Source: Methylobacterium currus
GTDB taxonomy: Bacteria > Pseudomonadota > Alphaproteobacteria > Rhizobiales > Beijerinckiaceae
Direction: 5' to 3'
DNA: 64,000 nucleotides
Assembly: GCF_003058325.1 (NCBI RefSeq)
Contig: NZ_CP028843.1
Location: forward strand, 2,824,001-2,888,000
In this document: piece by piece, positions 1 to 8,995 of the stretch
Position numbering within the stretch: position 1 is the first letter of the stretch
How the letters are laid out: every line of letters starts with the position of its first letter
Made by a program: the position numbers and the translations under genes
The notes under the pieces: generated by a model
Told to the model about the DNA's origin: nothing
Seen by the model: only the letters and a program-made list of their open reading frames with translations
The model's database searches: none

Positions 1-2
1 TG

Positions 3-701
3 GCCACCCTGGTGGCCGATCCGGTCTTGCGCCACGCCTTCGCGGTGGGCGCCATCGTCACGGTGGTCGATGCGGTGAACGGGGCCCGCACCCTCGACAG
101 CCACGAGGAGGCCGTGCGGCAGGTGGCCTGCGCCGACCGGCTGATCCTGTCGAAGACCGACCTGGCGGAGCCCGGCCTCGCCGCGGCCTTGCGGGCGCGG
201 CTGGCCGCGCTCAATCCCCTCGCGCCGGTCACCGACCTCACCCTCGACGACGCGCCCGAGGCCGCCCTTCTCACCGACGACCCGACCGGGAGCCCGAGCG
301 CCCGGCGCTGGCTCTGCGCCGAGATCCCCGCGGCGCCGCACGGCCCGGTCGGCGCGGTGCTGATCGAGAGCGGGCCGGTGGACTGGACCCGGTTCGGGCT
401 CTGGCTCGGCATGCTGCTCAACCGGCACGGCGCCCGGGTCCTGCGCCTCAAGGGCCTGGTGGCGGTCGCGGGCGTCGACACGCCGGTGGTGATCCAGGGC
501 GTGCAACACCTGGTGCATCCGCCGCGGCACCTTCCCGCCTGGCCCGACGGCGGCGCCCGCACCCGCCTCGTGCTGATCGGCCACGACCTCGATGCAAACC
601 TCCTGCGCCGCTCCTATGGAGCCTTTACAGGCGCAAGAGCCTTCACGGGCGCACGCCCCTCCTTCCCGGGCGCACCCGCCGCCGTGGCAGCCGATCGTTA
701 A
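3..701 (+). CDS. CobW/P47K-family G3E GTPase, 5' truncated by the window edge
   Basis: Only the C-terminal part is present; the reading frame is open to base 1, so the N-terminal P-loop lies outside the window. The visible part starts in the family pattern around ATLVADPVLRHAF, followed by a VTVVDAVNGA strand and SKTDLAEP, the NKxD-type guanine-specificity motif. The end (VQHLVHPPRHLPAWPDG, then LVLIGHDLD) matches the CobW C-terminal domain. Members are GTP-driven metallochaperones for zinc or cobalt enzymes; which metal this one serves cannot be told. The first in-frame GTG at base 12 is internal to the conserved region and is not a real start. Confidence 0.9.
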   Translation, partial: ATLVADPVLRHAFAVGAIVTVVDAVNGARTLDSHEEAVRQVACADRLILSKTDLAEPGLAAALRARLAALNPLAPVTDLTLDDAPEAALLTDDPTGSPSARRWLCAEIPAAPHGPVGAVLIESGPVDWTRFGLWLGMLLNRHGARVLRLKGLVAVAGVDTPVVIQGVQHLVHPPRHLPAWPDGGARTRLVLIGHDLDANLLRRSYGAFTGARAFTGARPSFPGAPAAVAADR

Positions 702-751
702 CCTTGACGGTCCTACATCTCCGCTCTGTCCGGCAGACGGGAGGGTGAGGC

Positions 752-1051
752 GTGAACGCACTGGTGCCGAAGGAACTCGCCGCGAAGCTGAGCGCCCTGC
801 CGCGCCGTCCCTGCGCGCTGGGCGAGGCCGGGCACGAGCCGCACAAGCCGGTCTTCGCCGAGATCCTCGACCGGTCCGGCCACGGCACCGGCCACTTCGT
901 CCGCCTGCCGCAGAGCATGGTGGAGATGATCACCCGCGAGGCGAAGGCGCCCGAAGCGGTGGTGCGCGCAGCCGAGCCGGCGCCCGAGCCCGAGGCGCCG
1001 AAGCCCCGCCGGACGTCCTCCGCCAAGCGGAGAACCCGCCAGGAGGCGTGA
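752..1051 (+). CDS. small hypothetical protein with basic Ala/Pro-rich tail
   Basis: 99 residues from a GTG start with a GGAGGG ribosome-binding site about 10 bases upstream. The N-terminal 60 residues are of mixed composition (KPVFAEILDRSGHGTGHFVRLP is split by no low-complexity run), and the last 35 are Ala/Pro/Glu-rich and end in a lysine-arginine tail. I do not recognise the family. It starts 50 bases after the CobW gene on the same strand and may be transcribed with it. The antisense frames here are open only because of high GC. Confidence 0.55.
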   Translation: MNALVPKELAAKLSALPRRPCALGEAGHEPHKPVFAEILDRSGHGTGHFVRLPQSMVEMITREAKAPEAVVRAAEPAPEPEAPKPRRTSSAKRRTRQEA

Positions 1052-1212
1052 GGCGCTCCTCGCACGAAGTGGGCTGGAAGCCGGATCGCCTGACCCGCGC
1101 GGCGGAGCCGGCTTCGCCACGCGCTTGAGCGAGGCCGACATCCGCGCGGCCTCGGCGATCCGATCGGCGCGCCGGCTTCTCTCGCGCCGGGGTGATCGGC
1201 TATGATTCGCCC

Positions 1213-1635
1213 ATGGCGACGCCAGCCCGCACGACACCGGATCCCGCCGGCCCCATCATCCTGTTCGATGCCGAATGCGTGCTCTGTTCGGCCAGTGCCC
1301 GCTTCGTCCTGGAACGGGACTGCCGCGCGACCTTTCGCCTGGCCTCGATGCAGAGCGAGGCCGGCCGGTCCCTCTTCCAGCGGCACGGCCTGGACCCGGA
1401 CGATCCGGCGAGCCTGCTGGTGGTGGGCGACCGGGTCCGCCGGGACAGCGATGCGGTCCTCGGCATCTGCGAGGCCCTCGGATATCCCTGGCGGCTCGCT
1501 CGCGTCTTCCGGCTCGTGCCGGCCGTGCTGCGCGATCCGGTCTACCGAGTCCTCGCGCGAAACCGCCATCGCCTGTTCGGGCGACGGGAGACCTGCTGGG
1601 TGCCGCCCGACCGGTACCGGGACCGGATCCTGTGA
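1213..1635 (+). CDS. DCC-family (DUF393) thiol-disulfide oxidoreductase-like protein
   Basis: 140 residues from the ATG at 1213; a GTG at 1192 would add seven unconserved residues. The N-terminus has the family signature FDAECVLCSASARFVLERD, with the paired CxxC (DCC family: DGxCxLC). Further on are LASMQSEAGR and a C-terminal RHRLFGRRETCWVPP stretch, both typical of DUF393. Members are small proteins thought to do thiol-disulfide chemistry, but the substrate is unknown. The gene stands alone and faces the hydrolase gene that follows. Confidence 0.85.
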   Translation: MATPARTTPDPAGPIILFDAECVLCSASARFVLERDCRATFRLASMQSEAGRSLFQRHGLDPDDPASLLVVGDRVRRDSDAVLGICEALGYPWRLARVFRLVPAVLRDPVYRVLARNRHRLFGRRETCWVPPDRYRDRIL

Positions 1636-1757
1636 GGGACAGGCCCTGATTCCAGCTCGTCGAAGCGATCGTCGCCTATCGCGGGACGCTGGAGCCCGGC
1701 GGGGGCGAAGGCGGCCGCGCTACCGAGCCCGATCGGTGATCCCGGCCCTGCGGTCCG

Positions 1758-2726
1758 TCAGCGCCCGCCCTCCGGCCCGCCCAGGCTCCAGCGCTCCCGC
1801 AGGGCCTCGGCCACGAAGGCCAGCACCGTCGCGGAGCTGCGCACCACGCGGCTCATCGTCAGGATGCCGTGGGTCTGGTCGGAGAGGTGCAGGGCGGTGA
1901 CCGGCACGCCCTCGCGCTCGAGGCGGTGGGCGTAGAGGCGGCCCTCCTCGCAGAGCGGATCGTGGCCGCAGGTCAGCACCAGGGCCGGCGCCGTGCCGGC
2001 GAGGCTCGCGGCGCGGGCCGGGGAGGCGCGCCAGTCGGTGCGGTCGCCCGGCTCGGGGGCGTAGTGGTCGACGAAGTAGCGCATCGTGCCGGCGGTGAGG
2101 GGCTGGCCCTCGGTGATGCGCTCGAACCCCTCGCTGGTCAGGCCGAGATCGACGGAGGGGTAGAGCAGCACCTGCATCGCCGTCTGCGGCAGGGTGCCGT
2201 CGCGGCCCATCAGGGCCAGCACCGCCGCGAGGTTGCCGCCGGCGCTGTCGCCGCCGACCGCGAGCCGGGCCGGATCGACGCCTAAGCCTTCCGCCCGCTC
2301 GACCACGAAGGCGAGGGCCGCCGCCGCGTCCTCGACAGCCGCCGGGAACGGATGCTCGGGGGCCAGCCGATAATCGACCGCGATCACGCAGGCTTGCGTC
2401 AGGTTGGCCAGCCGCCGGCAGACCCAGTCATGCGACTCGATGCTGCCGAGCACCCAGCCGCCGCCATGCAGGTAGACGAGGCAGGGCAGGGCCGTCCCGG
2501 GGACCGTGCCCTCGCCGCGATAGAGCCGCAGCGGCACGGGCCCGGCGGGGGAGGGGGCGGCGAGGTCGCGGATCTCGGCGACCGGGTCCGGCGGCGGCTG
2601 AAGGGCCCGGCGCCCGGCCAGGTAGCCGCGCCGCGCCGCCTCGGGCGGCAGGGCCTCGAGGGGCTGCGCGTTGGCGGCGCGCAGCATCGCCAGCAGGGCC
2701 TGGACGTCGGGATGGATGGCGGGCAT
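1758..2726 (-). CDS. alpha/beta hydrolase, hormone-sensitive-lipase family esterase
   Basis: 322 residues. It has the oxyanion motif HGGGW (residues 87-91), the nucleophile elbow GDSAGGN (Ser161), an Asp in GHDPLCEEG and a His in DQTHG near the C-terminus: the full catalytic triad of the HSL (GDSAG) esterase/lipase group. Such enzymes hydrolyse short- to medium-chain acyl esters; the substrate is not shown here. It lies 72 bases downstream of an acyl-CoA dehydrogenase gene on the same strand, so both may take part in acyl-ester breakdown. Confidence 0.93.
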   Translation of the reverse strand: MPAIHPDVQALLAMLRAANAQPLEALPPEAARRGYLAGRRALQPPPDPVAEIRDLAAPSPAGPVPLRLYRGEGTVPGTALPCLVYLHGGGWVLGSIESHDWVCRRLANLTQACVIAVDYRLAPEHPFPAAVEDAAAALAFVVERAEGLGVDPARLAVGGDSAGGNLAAVLALMGRDGTLPQTAMQVLLYPSVDLGLTSEGFERITEGQPLTAGTMRYFVDHYAPEPGDRTDWRASPARAASLAGTAPALVLTCGHDPLCEEGRLYAHRLEREGVPVTALHLSDQTHGILTMSRVVRSSATVLAFVAEALRERWSLGGPEGGR

Positions 2727-2798
2727 GGGAGACTCGACCAGAGATTCGGGGCGGACAGATCCTTAACAGGTCTCCGCCCCGACCGTCGCGCTCAAGCT

Positions 2799-4004
2799 TT
2801 ACGCCGTCGGCCAGGCGAAGAAGCCGCGTCCCTCCGATTCGAGGTGGCGGTTCAGCACCATGCGGTGGACCTCGTCGGCGCCGTCGACCAGGCGCGCCTG
2901 GCGGGCGTAGCGGTAGATCCACTCCAGCACCGTGTCCTTGGAATAGCCGCGGGCGCCGTTGATCTGGATGCCGATATCCGCCGCCCGGTGCAGGGTATTG
3001 GCGACGTGGACCTTGGCCATCGACACCTCCTTCCGGGCGAAGCGGCCCTGGTCGAGCTCCCAGGCGGCGCGCATCACCAGGAGACGGCCGATCTCGATAT
3101 CCATGGCGAGGCCGCCGAGCATCAGCTGCACGCTCTCGCGGTCGGCGAGCCGCACGCCGAAGCCCTCGCGCTTGGCCGCGTAGTCCTGGGCGATCTCGAC
3201 GCAGCGGCCGGCGAGCCCGAGCCAGCGCATGCAATGGGTGAGCCGGGCCGGGCCGAGGCGGACCTGCGTCACCTTCAGGCCCTTGCCCTCGCCCCCGAGC
3301 ACGTCCTCGGGCTTGATCGTCAGGCCGTCGAAGGCGAGCTCGCAATGGCCGCCATGCTCCTCCGGTCCCATGATCGGGATGCGGCGGACGATCTCCCAGC
3401 CCGGCTGGTCGCGGTGGAACAGGAAGGCGGTGAGGCCGTAGCGGGGATCGTCCGAGGTGCGGGCGATCAGGATGAAGTGGGCCGCGTCCTCGGCGCCGGT
3501 GATGTACCATTTGCGGCCGGAGATCCGCCAGGACCCGTCCGGTTGGCGCTCGGCCCGGGTGCGGATCATCGACGGGTCGGAGCCGCCGCCGGGATGCGGC
3601 TCGGTCATCGCGAAGGCCGAGCGCACCGCGCCCGAGACGATCGGCTCCAGCCATCGCGCCCTCTGCTCGGGCGTGCCGAGAGCTTCCAGCACCATCATGT
3701 TGCCGTCGTCGGGGGCGGCGGAGTTGAACACGACGGGCCCGAAGATCGAGCGGTTCATCTCCGTGTAGCAGGCCGCCATCCCGACCTTGCCGAGGCCCTG
3801 GCCGCCGGTCTCGGGCTTGAGCTGCAGGCACCACAGGCCGGCGGCCTTCGCCTTGGCGCGCAGGGCGGCCAGGGCCTCGGGGCCGATATTCTCGTGCTCG
3901 TCCCAGGTGCTGCGGTCGGCCTCGACGGGCAGGATCTCGCTCTCGACGAAGGCCGCGATGCGGGCGCGGAACTCCTCGATGCGCGGGGAGAGCGTGAAGT
4001 CCAT
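2799..4004 (-). CDS. acyl-CoA dehydrogenase family flavoprotein
   Basis: 401 residues, about the normal family length. MTEPHPGGGSDPS and the downstream GRKWYITGAEDA are the flavin-binding signature region. The C-terminal helical part includes IQINGARGYSKDTVLEWIYRYAR, broken here only for length: INGARGYSKDT followed by EWIYRYARQ, as in FAD acyl-CoA dehydrogenases. It resembles the larger ACAD10/11-like and FadE-type members. It oxidises an acyl-CoA to the 2-enoyl-CoA and passes electrons to ETF; chain length is unknown. The upstream 80 bases separate it from the exaF group. Confidence 0.93.
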   Translation of the reverse strand: MDFTLSPRIEEFRARIAAFVESEILPVEADRSTWDEHENIGPEALAALRAKAKAAGLWCLQLKPETGGQGLGKVGMAACYTEMNRSIFGPVVFNSAAPDDGNMMVLEALGTPEQRARWLEPIVSGAVRSAFAMTEPHPGGGSDPSMIRTRAERQPDGSWRISGRKWYITGAEDAAHFILIARTSDDPRYGLTAFLFHRDQPGWEIVRRIPIMGPEEHGGHCELAFDGLTIKPEDVLGGEGKGLKVTQVRLGPARLTHCMRWLGLAGRCVEIAQDYAAKREGFGVRLADRESVQLMLGGLAMDIEIGRLLVMRAAWELDQGRFARKEVSMAKVHVANTLHRAADIGIQINGARGYSKDTVLEWIYRYARQARLVDGADEVHRMVLNRHLESEGRGFFAWPTA

Positions 4005-4085
4005 GACCGAATCCTCCGGGCGGTGGAATTATAATTCCGAACGCTTGCGCCACCCGGGGCCCGCGGTCAAGCACTGACCGACCCG

Positions 4086-4580
4086 CTACTTGCCGCGGGG
4101 CGGCCCGGTCGGCACCAGCAGGGCGATGCGGTAGGTGCCGCCCTCGCGGCCGATCAGGAACACGCTGGTGGGCGCGGCGTCGCCCTCGACCGGCGGCTCG
4201 TCGAACACCACCCGCAGCCGGTCGGTCACCGGCATGTTGGCCTTGAGGGTGCCCCGGGCGGTCGCCTCGGCGAGGCCGTCCTCCGGCATCGGCTCCAGCG
4301 CCGCCGCCTTGATCGGCCGGCCGAAGCCGGAGCGGATCTGGTAGAGCGTCAGCCGCTTGCGCTGAGCCCGGGTACCAGTCCAGTTCACCAGCCGCTCGAA
4401 GGCGGGGAGGTCGTGGTCGCGGATGGCCGTCGTCACGTAGGCGACGAGCGCGTCCGGCTGCGAGGGGAGGGGGGCAGCGGCACTGGCCGCCGTCACGTCC
4501 GGGGGGCTTTGCGCGCCCGCCGGCCCCGCGAGCAGGCCGGCGAGCGCCAGGGCGGCGAGACGCAGCCCCGGCTTCACCAT
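4086..4580 (-). CDS. exported protein of unknown function, downstream of exaF
   Basis: 164 residues from the ATG at 4580; the longer open frame upstream is an overlap with exaF. The first 24 residues form a signal peptide (LRLAALALAGLLAGPAGAQ). The mature part has a helical region and ends in a beta-rich stretch (TSVFLIGREGGTYRIALLVP). It begins 26 bases after the exaF stop on the same strand and is probably co-transcribed. A periplasmic role connected to the alcohol dehydrogenase is an inference from position only. Confidence 0.75.
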   Translation of the reverse strand: MVKPGLRLAALALAGLLAGPAGAQSPPDVTAASAAAPLPSQPDALVAYVTTAIRDHDLPAFERLVNWTGTRAQRKRLTLYQIRSGFGRPIKAAALEPMPEDGLAEATARGTLKANMPVTDRLRVVFDEPPVEGDAAPTSVFLIGREGGTYRIALLVPTGPPRGK

Positions 4581-4606
4581 CGAACGGCCCCTCACTCGAC
4601 GAGAGA

Positions 4607-6442
4607 TCACTTGGCCGCCGCCTCCTCGCCCATGACCCGGAACACCCAGATCACGCCGCCCTGGGGCAGGATGCTGACCCGGCGCTCCTCGGGGATGAGG
4701 GCGTTGATGCCGGTCAGCATGCGCTCGGCATCGACACCCCAGCCGGCCTGGACCGCGACGTACTGGACGCCGTCGACCATGTAGCTCGAGGGCACGCCGG
4801 TGACGCCGGAATTGAGCCGCGTCTCCCACAGCACCTTGCCGGTGGTGCCGTCCAGCGCCCGGAACTTCCGGTCGCTGGTGCCGCCGGCGAAGATCAGTCC
4901 GCTGCCGGTGGTCAGCAGCGGCCCCCAGTTGGCCGAATCCTGGAAGTCGTGCTGCCACACGCGCTTGCCGGTCTTCGGGTCCCAGGCCTGGATCGCCCCG
5001 ATGGCGAAGGGCTTCGACTTGTCGACGCCGTCGCGCAGGCGCAGGGAGTTCAGCACCTCGTCGATCGGGATGCCGATATAGAGCTCACCCGGCTTGCGCG
5101 TGCCGGCCTGGGCGCCGGCCAGCTCCGAGCACAGGTTGTCGTTGCTGGGGATGTAGAAGAGGCCGGTCTTCGGGTTGTAGGCCTCCGGCGGCCAGTCCTT
5201 GCCGCCCCACAGGCCGGGGCAGAAGGCGGCGCGGCGGTTGATGCCGGGGATCTTGGACTGGTCGTAACTCGGCCGGCCGGTCTTCGGGTCGAGGGAGGAG
5301 AAGACGTTCTGGTAGACGAAGGGCTTGCCGTCGACGAAGCTCAGCGGCCCGTCCTTGCTGCGCTCCAGGGTCCAGAGATAGCCGTTGCGGCCGGCATGGA
5401 TGGCGGCCGGGATCTTTTTGTCGTCGCGCTCGATGTCGATCAGCACCGGCGCCGAGACCTCGTCCCAGTCCCAGGCGTCGTTCCAGTGGTACTGGTGGTG
5501 GCCCTTGATCTTGCCGGTATCGAGGTCGAGGGCGACGACCGACGAGGTGTAGAGGTTGTCGCCCGGCCGGGCGTCCGGCGTCCAGGGACCGCCATTGCCG
5601 GTGCCGAAATAGGCGAGGTTGGCCGCCGGATCGTAGCTGCCCTGGATCCAGACCGAGCCGCCGCCGGTCTTCCAGGCGTCGCCCTTCCAGGTCTCCGCCG
5701 CCGGGTCGCCGGGACCGGCCACCGTATAGGTCTTCCAGGCCTCGTTGCCGGTCTCGGCGTCGAGCGCCGTGATGAAGCCGCGCACGCCGTACTCGCCGCC
5801 GGAGACGCCGACCACGACCTTGCCCTTCGCCACCAGCGGCGAGAGCGTCATGTAGTAGCCGTCCTGCCAGGGCGCGACGCATTTCTCCCACTTCACCTTA
5901 CCGGTCGTGGCGCCGAGCGCGACCACGCAGGAATCGGTGGTGGTCATGTAGACGCTGTCGCCGTAGAGCCCGACGCCGCGGTTGGTCGGGTGGAGCTGGG
6001 ACAGCTCCGGCGGCAGCTCCTTCTGGTAGCGCCACAGGATCTCGCCGGTGCGGGCGTTGATCGCCATCACCTGCGCCTGCGGGGTGGTGACGAACATCAC
6101 GCCGTTATTGACGATCGGCGGGGCCTGGTGGCCCTCGCTCACGCCGGTCGACAGGCTCCAGGCCGGCACGAGCTTGGTGACGTTCTTCGCGGTGATCTGG
6201 TCGAGGGGGGAATAGCCCCAGCTCTGGTAGTTGCCGCGGTATTGCAGCCAGTTCTCGGGCTCGGGGTTGGCCAGCCGCTGGTCGGTGACCGGCTTGTAGT
6301 CGACCTTGCTGCCGGCTTGCTTGCCGTCGGTTGGCTTGCCGTCGGCCGGGCCGGCCTTCGCCGGGGCGGTGGCGAGTGCGAGGGCCACGGCACAGGGCGC
6401 GACCGCGGCGAGCCAGCCCCTGGCTCGAACGAGACGTGTCAT
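4607..6442 (-). CDS. exaF: PQQ-dependent alcohol dehydrogenase, lanthanide (ExaF/PedH) type
   Basis: 611 residues with a 30-residue signal peptide ending AKA, so the enzyme is periplasmic. Repeated W-motif blades (such as TGKVKWEK, TGNEAWKTY, TGKRVWQHD) form the PQQ beta-propeller. Metal ligands of the family are Glu217 (GGEYG), Asn283 (GTGNGG) and Asp325 in AWDWDEVS. Asp327, two residues after the catalytic Asp325, is the extra aspartate that marks lanthanide-dependent XoxF/ExaF enzymes; calcium enzymes have a small residue there. There is no cytochrome c domain, so electrons must leave to a separate carrier. It oxidises primary alcohols, probably ethanol, possibly also aldehydes; the substrate is inferred from the family. 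Confidence 0.88.
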   Translation of the reverse strand: MTRLVRARGWLAAVAPCAVALALATAPAKAGPADGKPTDGKQAGSKVDYKPVTDQRLANPEPENWLQYRGNYQSWGYSPLDQITAKNVTKLVPAWSLSTGVSEGHQAPPIVNNGVMFVTTPQAQVMAINARTGEILWRYQKELPPELSQLHPTNRGVGLYGDSVYMTTTDSCVVALGATTGKVKWEKCVAPWQDGYYMTLSPLVAKGKVVVGVSGGEYGVRGFITALDAETGNEAWKTYTVAGPGDPAAETWKGDAWKTGGGSVWIQGSYDPAANLAYFGTGNGGPWTPDARPGDNLYTSSVVALDLDTGKIKGHHQYHWNDAWDWDEVSAPVLIDIERDDKKIPAAIHAGRNGYLWTLERSKDGPLSFVDGKPFVYQNVFSSLDPKTGRPSYDQSKIPGINRRAAFCPGLWGGKDWPPEAYNPKTGLFYIPSNDNLCSELAGAQAGTRKPGELYIGIPIDEVLNSLRLRDGVDKSKPFAIGAIQAWDPKTGKRVWQHDFQDSANWGPLLTTGSGLIFAGGTSDRKFRALDGTTGKVLWETRLNSGVTGVPSSYMVDGVQYVAVQAGWGVDAERMLTGINALIPEERRVSILPQGGVIWVFRVMGEEAAAK

Positions 6443-6557
6443 GCTGCTCTCCTAGGCAGGGGCAGGCGCGGGCCGGCCCGGCATTTCCTCAAACCCTTGT
6501 GGTCTCGTTGTCCGGATCCGCGTCGTTGCTGCGCGGGTCTCGGTCCCCCTTCGCGGC

Positions 6558-6614
6558 GGCAGCGCGGCAGCGCTGCCGTCCTCTTCGTATGACGGGCAGC
6601 GCGGCAGCGCTGCC
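6558..6614. repeat. two identical 20-bp palindrome-containing repeats upstream of exaF
   Basis: The 20-base unit GGCAGCGCGGCAGCGCTGCC occurs at 6558-6577 and again at 6595-6614. Each contains the perfect 12-base palindrome GGCAGCGCTGCC. They lie between the Rieske gene and the exaF start. They could be transcription-termination hairpins for the Rieske gene or a protein-binding site for exaF. Confidence 0.6.
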
Positions 6615-6673
6615 TGTCTGGGCGCGGGGCGGCTGTTGGCGCGGGGCGTCGCGCGGATGCCGTCCCGTCCCGC

Positions 6674-7243
6674 TCAGGCGGGGCCCGGCCCCGGCTTGGT
6701 CGTGAAGCCGCCGGCGACCATCAGCGTGCCGCCCTCCCCCTTGGCGAGCGGCAGAACCGGCAGGCGCTTGCGCGCCGGCCCCTTGGCCACCCGGCCGCCC
6801 TCGGCGGGCAGGAACTCGGAATGGTGGCAGAAGCAGCTCAGGCGCCGGGTCTCGTGGCTCCAGCCCGAGATGGTGCAGCCCTGATGGGTGCAGATGGCCG
6901 AGAGCGCCAGGACGCCGTCGACGGCGTGGGCGCGCTGGTCCTCGGCGACCTGCTCGGGGGCGACCCGCACCAGGATGATCTTGGCGAAGCGCGAGCCCTC
7001 GCGCTTGACCCCCTGCGGATCGACCGCCACCGCCTCGACGAGGTCGCCGCCGATCGGCAGGCCGTCGAGGGTCACGGGTTGCCCCGCCTTCGCCCCATCG
7101 CCGAGCACCAGCCGGTCGCCCTTCTGCGGCAGCAGCTCTTCGGGACCCGCCCAGGCTGCATGTCCCGCCGCGCAGCAGGCAACGGCTCCCATCACCACGC
7201 TGCGCCGGTCGAGTCCCTGCGCGCGTCGTTCACCGCGATCCAT
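6674..7243 (-). CDS. exported Rieske [2Fe-2S] protein
   Basis: 189 residues. The N-terminus has a Tat-like signal (DRRSVVMGAVACCAAGHAAWA). The Rieske motifs are CTHQGC (Cys118, His120, Cys123) and CFCHHSEF (Cys137, Cys139, His140), giving two Cys and two His cluster ligands plus the usual disulfide pair. It is short for a bc1-complex Rieske subunit and no cytochrome b or c1 gene is next to it, so it may be a stand-alone periplasmic electron carrier. Its position 231 bases upstream of exaF on the same strand suggests a link to alcohol oxidation, but this is inference. A GGGAGG site precedes the start. Confidence 0.88.
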   Translation of the reverse strand: MDRGERRAQGLDRRSVVMGAVACCAAGHAAWAGPEELLPQKGDRLVLGDGAKAGQPVTLDGLPIGGDLVEAVAVDPQGVKREGSRFAKIILVRVAPEQVAEDQRAHAVDGVLALSAICTHQGCTISGWSHETRRLSCFCHHSEFLPAEGGRVAKGPARKRLPVLPLAKGEGGTLMVAGGFTTKPGPGPA

Positions 7244-7443
7244 CGTTCCTCCCGGTGGAATCGTTCTTTGTTCTTATGATTTTCTATATGAGTAGCCGAG
7301 CCGGCGGTTGCGTCAACCCGCTTCACGCCGATTCACGGGATCCTGATGTTTCCTGTGCTTGGTGCGGTGCGAAGAAATGCTGTGCGATGCAGCGCGACCG
7401 CGAGGGGGCGGATCTCAGCGTGCAGATTTTCAACGGGCAGATT

Positions 7444-8019
7444 TCAACGGGAGAGCGCGCGCCGCAGGGTCTCGGCCAGCTCGTCCGGCGTGATCGAGGC
7501 CGGGAGCCGCCCCAGCAGCATCCCGGACGGGCCGACGAGGAAGAACCCGACCGGGTGGTCGACCACACCGTCATGGCGCCGGATCGGTGCCGCGTAAGCC
7601 GCGGCGAGGCCGTCGATGACGGCGACCGGGCCGGTCACCGCCACGATGGCGGGGTGGAACGTGTCGAGGAAGGCCGCGAGCACGGCCGGGCCGTCACGCT
7701 CCGGATCGGCGGCGATCAGCACCGGCGCCAGCCGGGCGAGCAGGGCGGGCGGCAGGTCGTCGAGGGCCTGCGTCACCGTCATCAGGGCGGTCGGGCAGAG
7801 GTCGGGGCAGCGCGTGTAGCCGAAAGAGACCAGGCGCAGCCGGCCGGCGAAGCGGGCCTCGTCCACGGGCGCCCCCGCCTGGTCGACCAAGCCATGCCCC
7901 GCGGGCCAGGCCAGGGAGCCGGCGGCCGCGGGCGGATGGATCGCCGCGCCGCCGGAGAGGAGGACAGCCAGTGCCAGCGCCCGGCCGAGACGCCGCAACC
8001 ATGACGAGACCGCACGCAT
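7444..8019 (-). CDS. Sco1/SenC/PrrC-family copper chaperone or thioredoxin-like protein
   Basis: 191 residues with an N-terminal hydrophobic signal or anchor (ALALAVLLSGGAA). The thioredoxin-fold copper motif is YTRCPDLCP (Cys71 and Cys75, CxxxC), and the third ligand is His155 in VVDHPVGFF. These are the copper-binding residues of Sco proteins, which help to assemble the CuA centre of cytochrome oxidase or act in redox sensing. It lies 200 bases upstream of the Rieske gene on the same strand. Confidence 0.9.
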   Translation of the reverse strand: MRAVSSWLRRLGRALALAVLLSGGAAIHPPAAAGSLAWPAGHGLVDQAGAPVDEARFAGRLRLVSFGYTRCPDLCPTALMTVTQALDDLPPALLARLAPVLIAADPERDGPAVLAAFLDTFHPAIVAVTGPVAVIDGLAAAYAAPIRRHDGVVDHPVGFFLVGPSGMLLGRLPASITPDELAETLRRALSR

Positions 8020-8311
8020 CCTTCAACCTCACGCCGTAGCGCGATGTAAGCGTGTCCGTCGGGAATCGCCACTGGACGGCGACGATGATCCCCGCATCTC
8101 GCAGGCTTTTGACGGATGATCGCGGGCCGTCTCGTCCCTCCTGGACGTTCGACGGACCCGGCGAGGGTCCCTTAACCTTGCCCGGCAGGCGGCGCCACAT
8201 CCCGGCGCATTCGAATCATCGCCGCAGCCCTCCGTTAAGAGCGACCGGGTTGTCTGTCCGGGTCAGCGAACAGGTTGCGACGGCCGGCGATCATCGCCCC
8301 GAAAGGAAGCC

Positions 8312-8812
8312 ATGTCGATCATCAAGCAGCTCATCACCTCGGGCGGGCCGGTGCTGGCCTATATGGGCGTCGTGCCGGTGCTGCGGATGGTGCCGTTCCT
8401 GCGCCGCGAGCCGCCGCCGCTCCTCGACGGGCCGCTGCAGCAGACGGTCGAGTTTCCGGCTGTGCAGCCCGCGGCCGAGACCTACCTGCCGCCGTTCTCG
8501 ACGATCCTGTCGGGCAATCCGGCCCAGACCGCGACCTACATCTATCGCAGCCCGGACGGCCTGTTCGCCGCCGGCATCTGGACCTGCCGGGTCGGCAAGT
8601 TCCGCATCGACTTCGATCGAGCCGAGTTCATCCAGATCCTCGAAGGCGTAGTGACCGTCACCGACGCGGAAGGCGTCTCGCGGACCTACCGGGCCGGCGA
8701 CGCCTTCGTGACGCCGAAGGGCTTCTCCGGCACCTGGGATGTGATTGAGCCGATCAAGAAGCACTTCACCTGGTATGGGGCGGGGAGCGAGGAGGGCTTC
8801 TCCGCCGTGTAG
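8312..8812 (+). CDS. cupin-domain protein (cupin_3/DUF861 type)
   Basis: 166 residues. The C-terminal 90 residues form a single small cupin: GIWTCRVGKFRIDFDRAEF, then ILEGVVTVTDAEG, then YRAGDAFVTPKGFSGTW, matching the two cupin motifs of the DUF861/EutQ-like group. The usual metal-binding histidines are largely absent, so metal-dependent catalysis is doubtful. The first 60 residues are not recognisable. It may bind a small ligand. It stands alone, divergent from the Sco gene across 292 bases in which I saw no clear site. Confidence 0.8.
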   Translation: MSIIKQLITSGGPVLAYMGVVPVLRMVPFLRREPPPLLDGPLQQTVEFPAVQPAAETYLPPFSTILSGNPAQTATYIYRSPDGLFAAGIWTCRVGKFRIDFDRAEFIQILEGVVTVTDAEGVSRTYRAGDAFVTPKGFSGTWDVIEPIKKHFTWYGAGSEEGFSAV

Positions 8813-8995
8813 GGCATCGGGTGAGCGACCGCGGTCCCGCTCCATCGCGTCGTTCCATGTTCCGCGGATGCGGCCCCGGCACGACGCGGCCCGCGACGAG
8901 TGCCCGCGTGCTTCGTCCGTCCGCCACCGACTCGACGGGGCCTCGCGCCGCGGCCTCCAGGCCCGCGCGCGAACAATTCAGGAGATCAGAACCGA

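Noticed and set aside
2352..4034. 560-codon open frame antisense to the acyl-CoA dehydrogenase
   Set aside because: High-GC antisense shadow with no recognisable motif.
4949..6592. 547-codon open frame antisense to exaF
   Set aside because: Low-complexity Val/Ala/Gly/Arg composition with no family resemblance; exaF on the other strand is certain.
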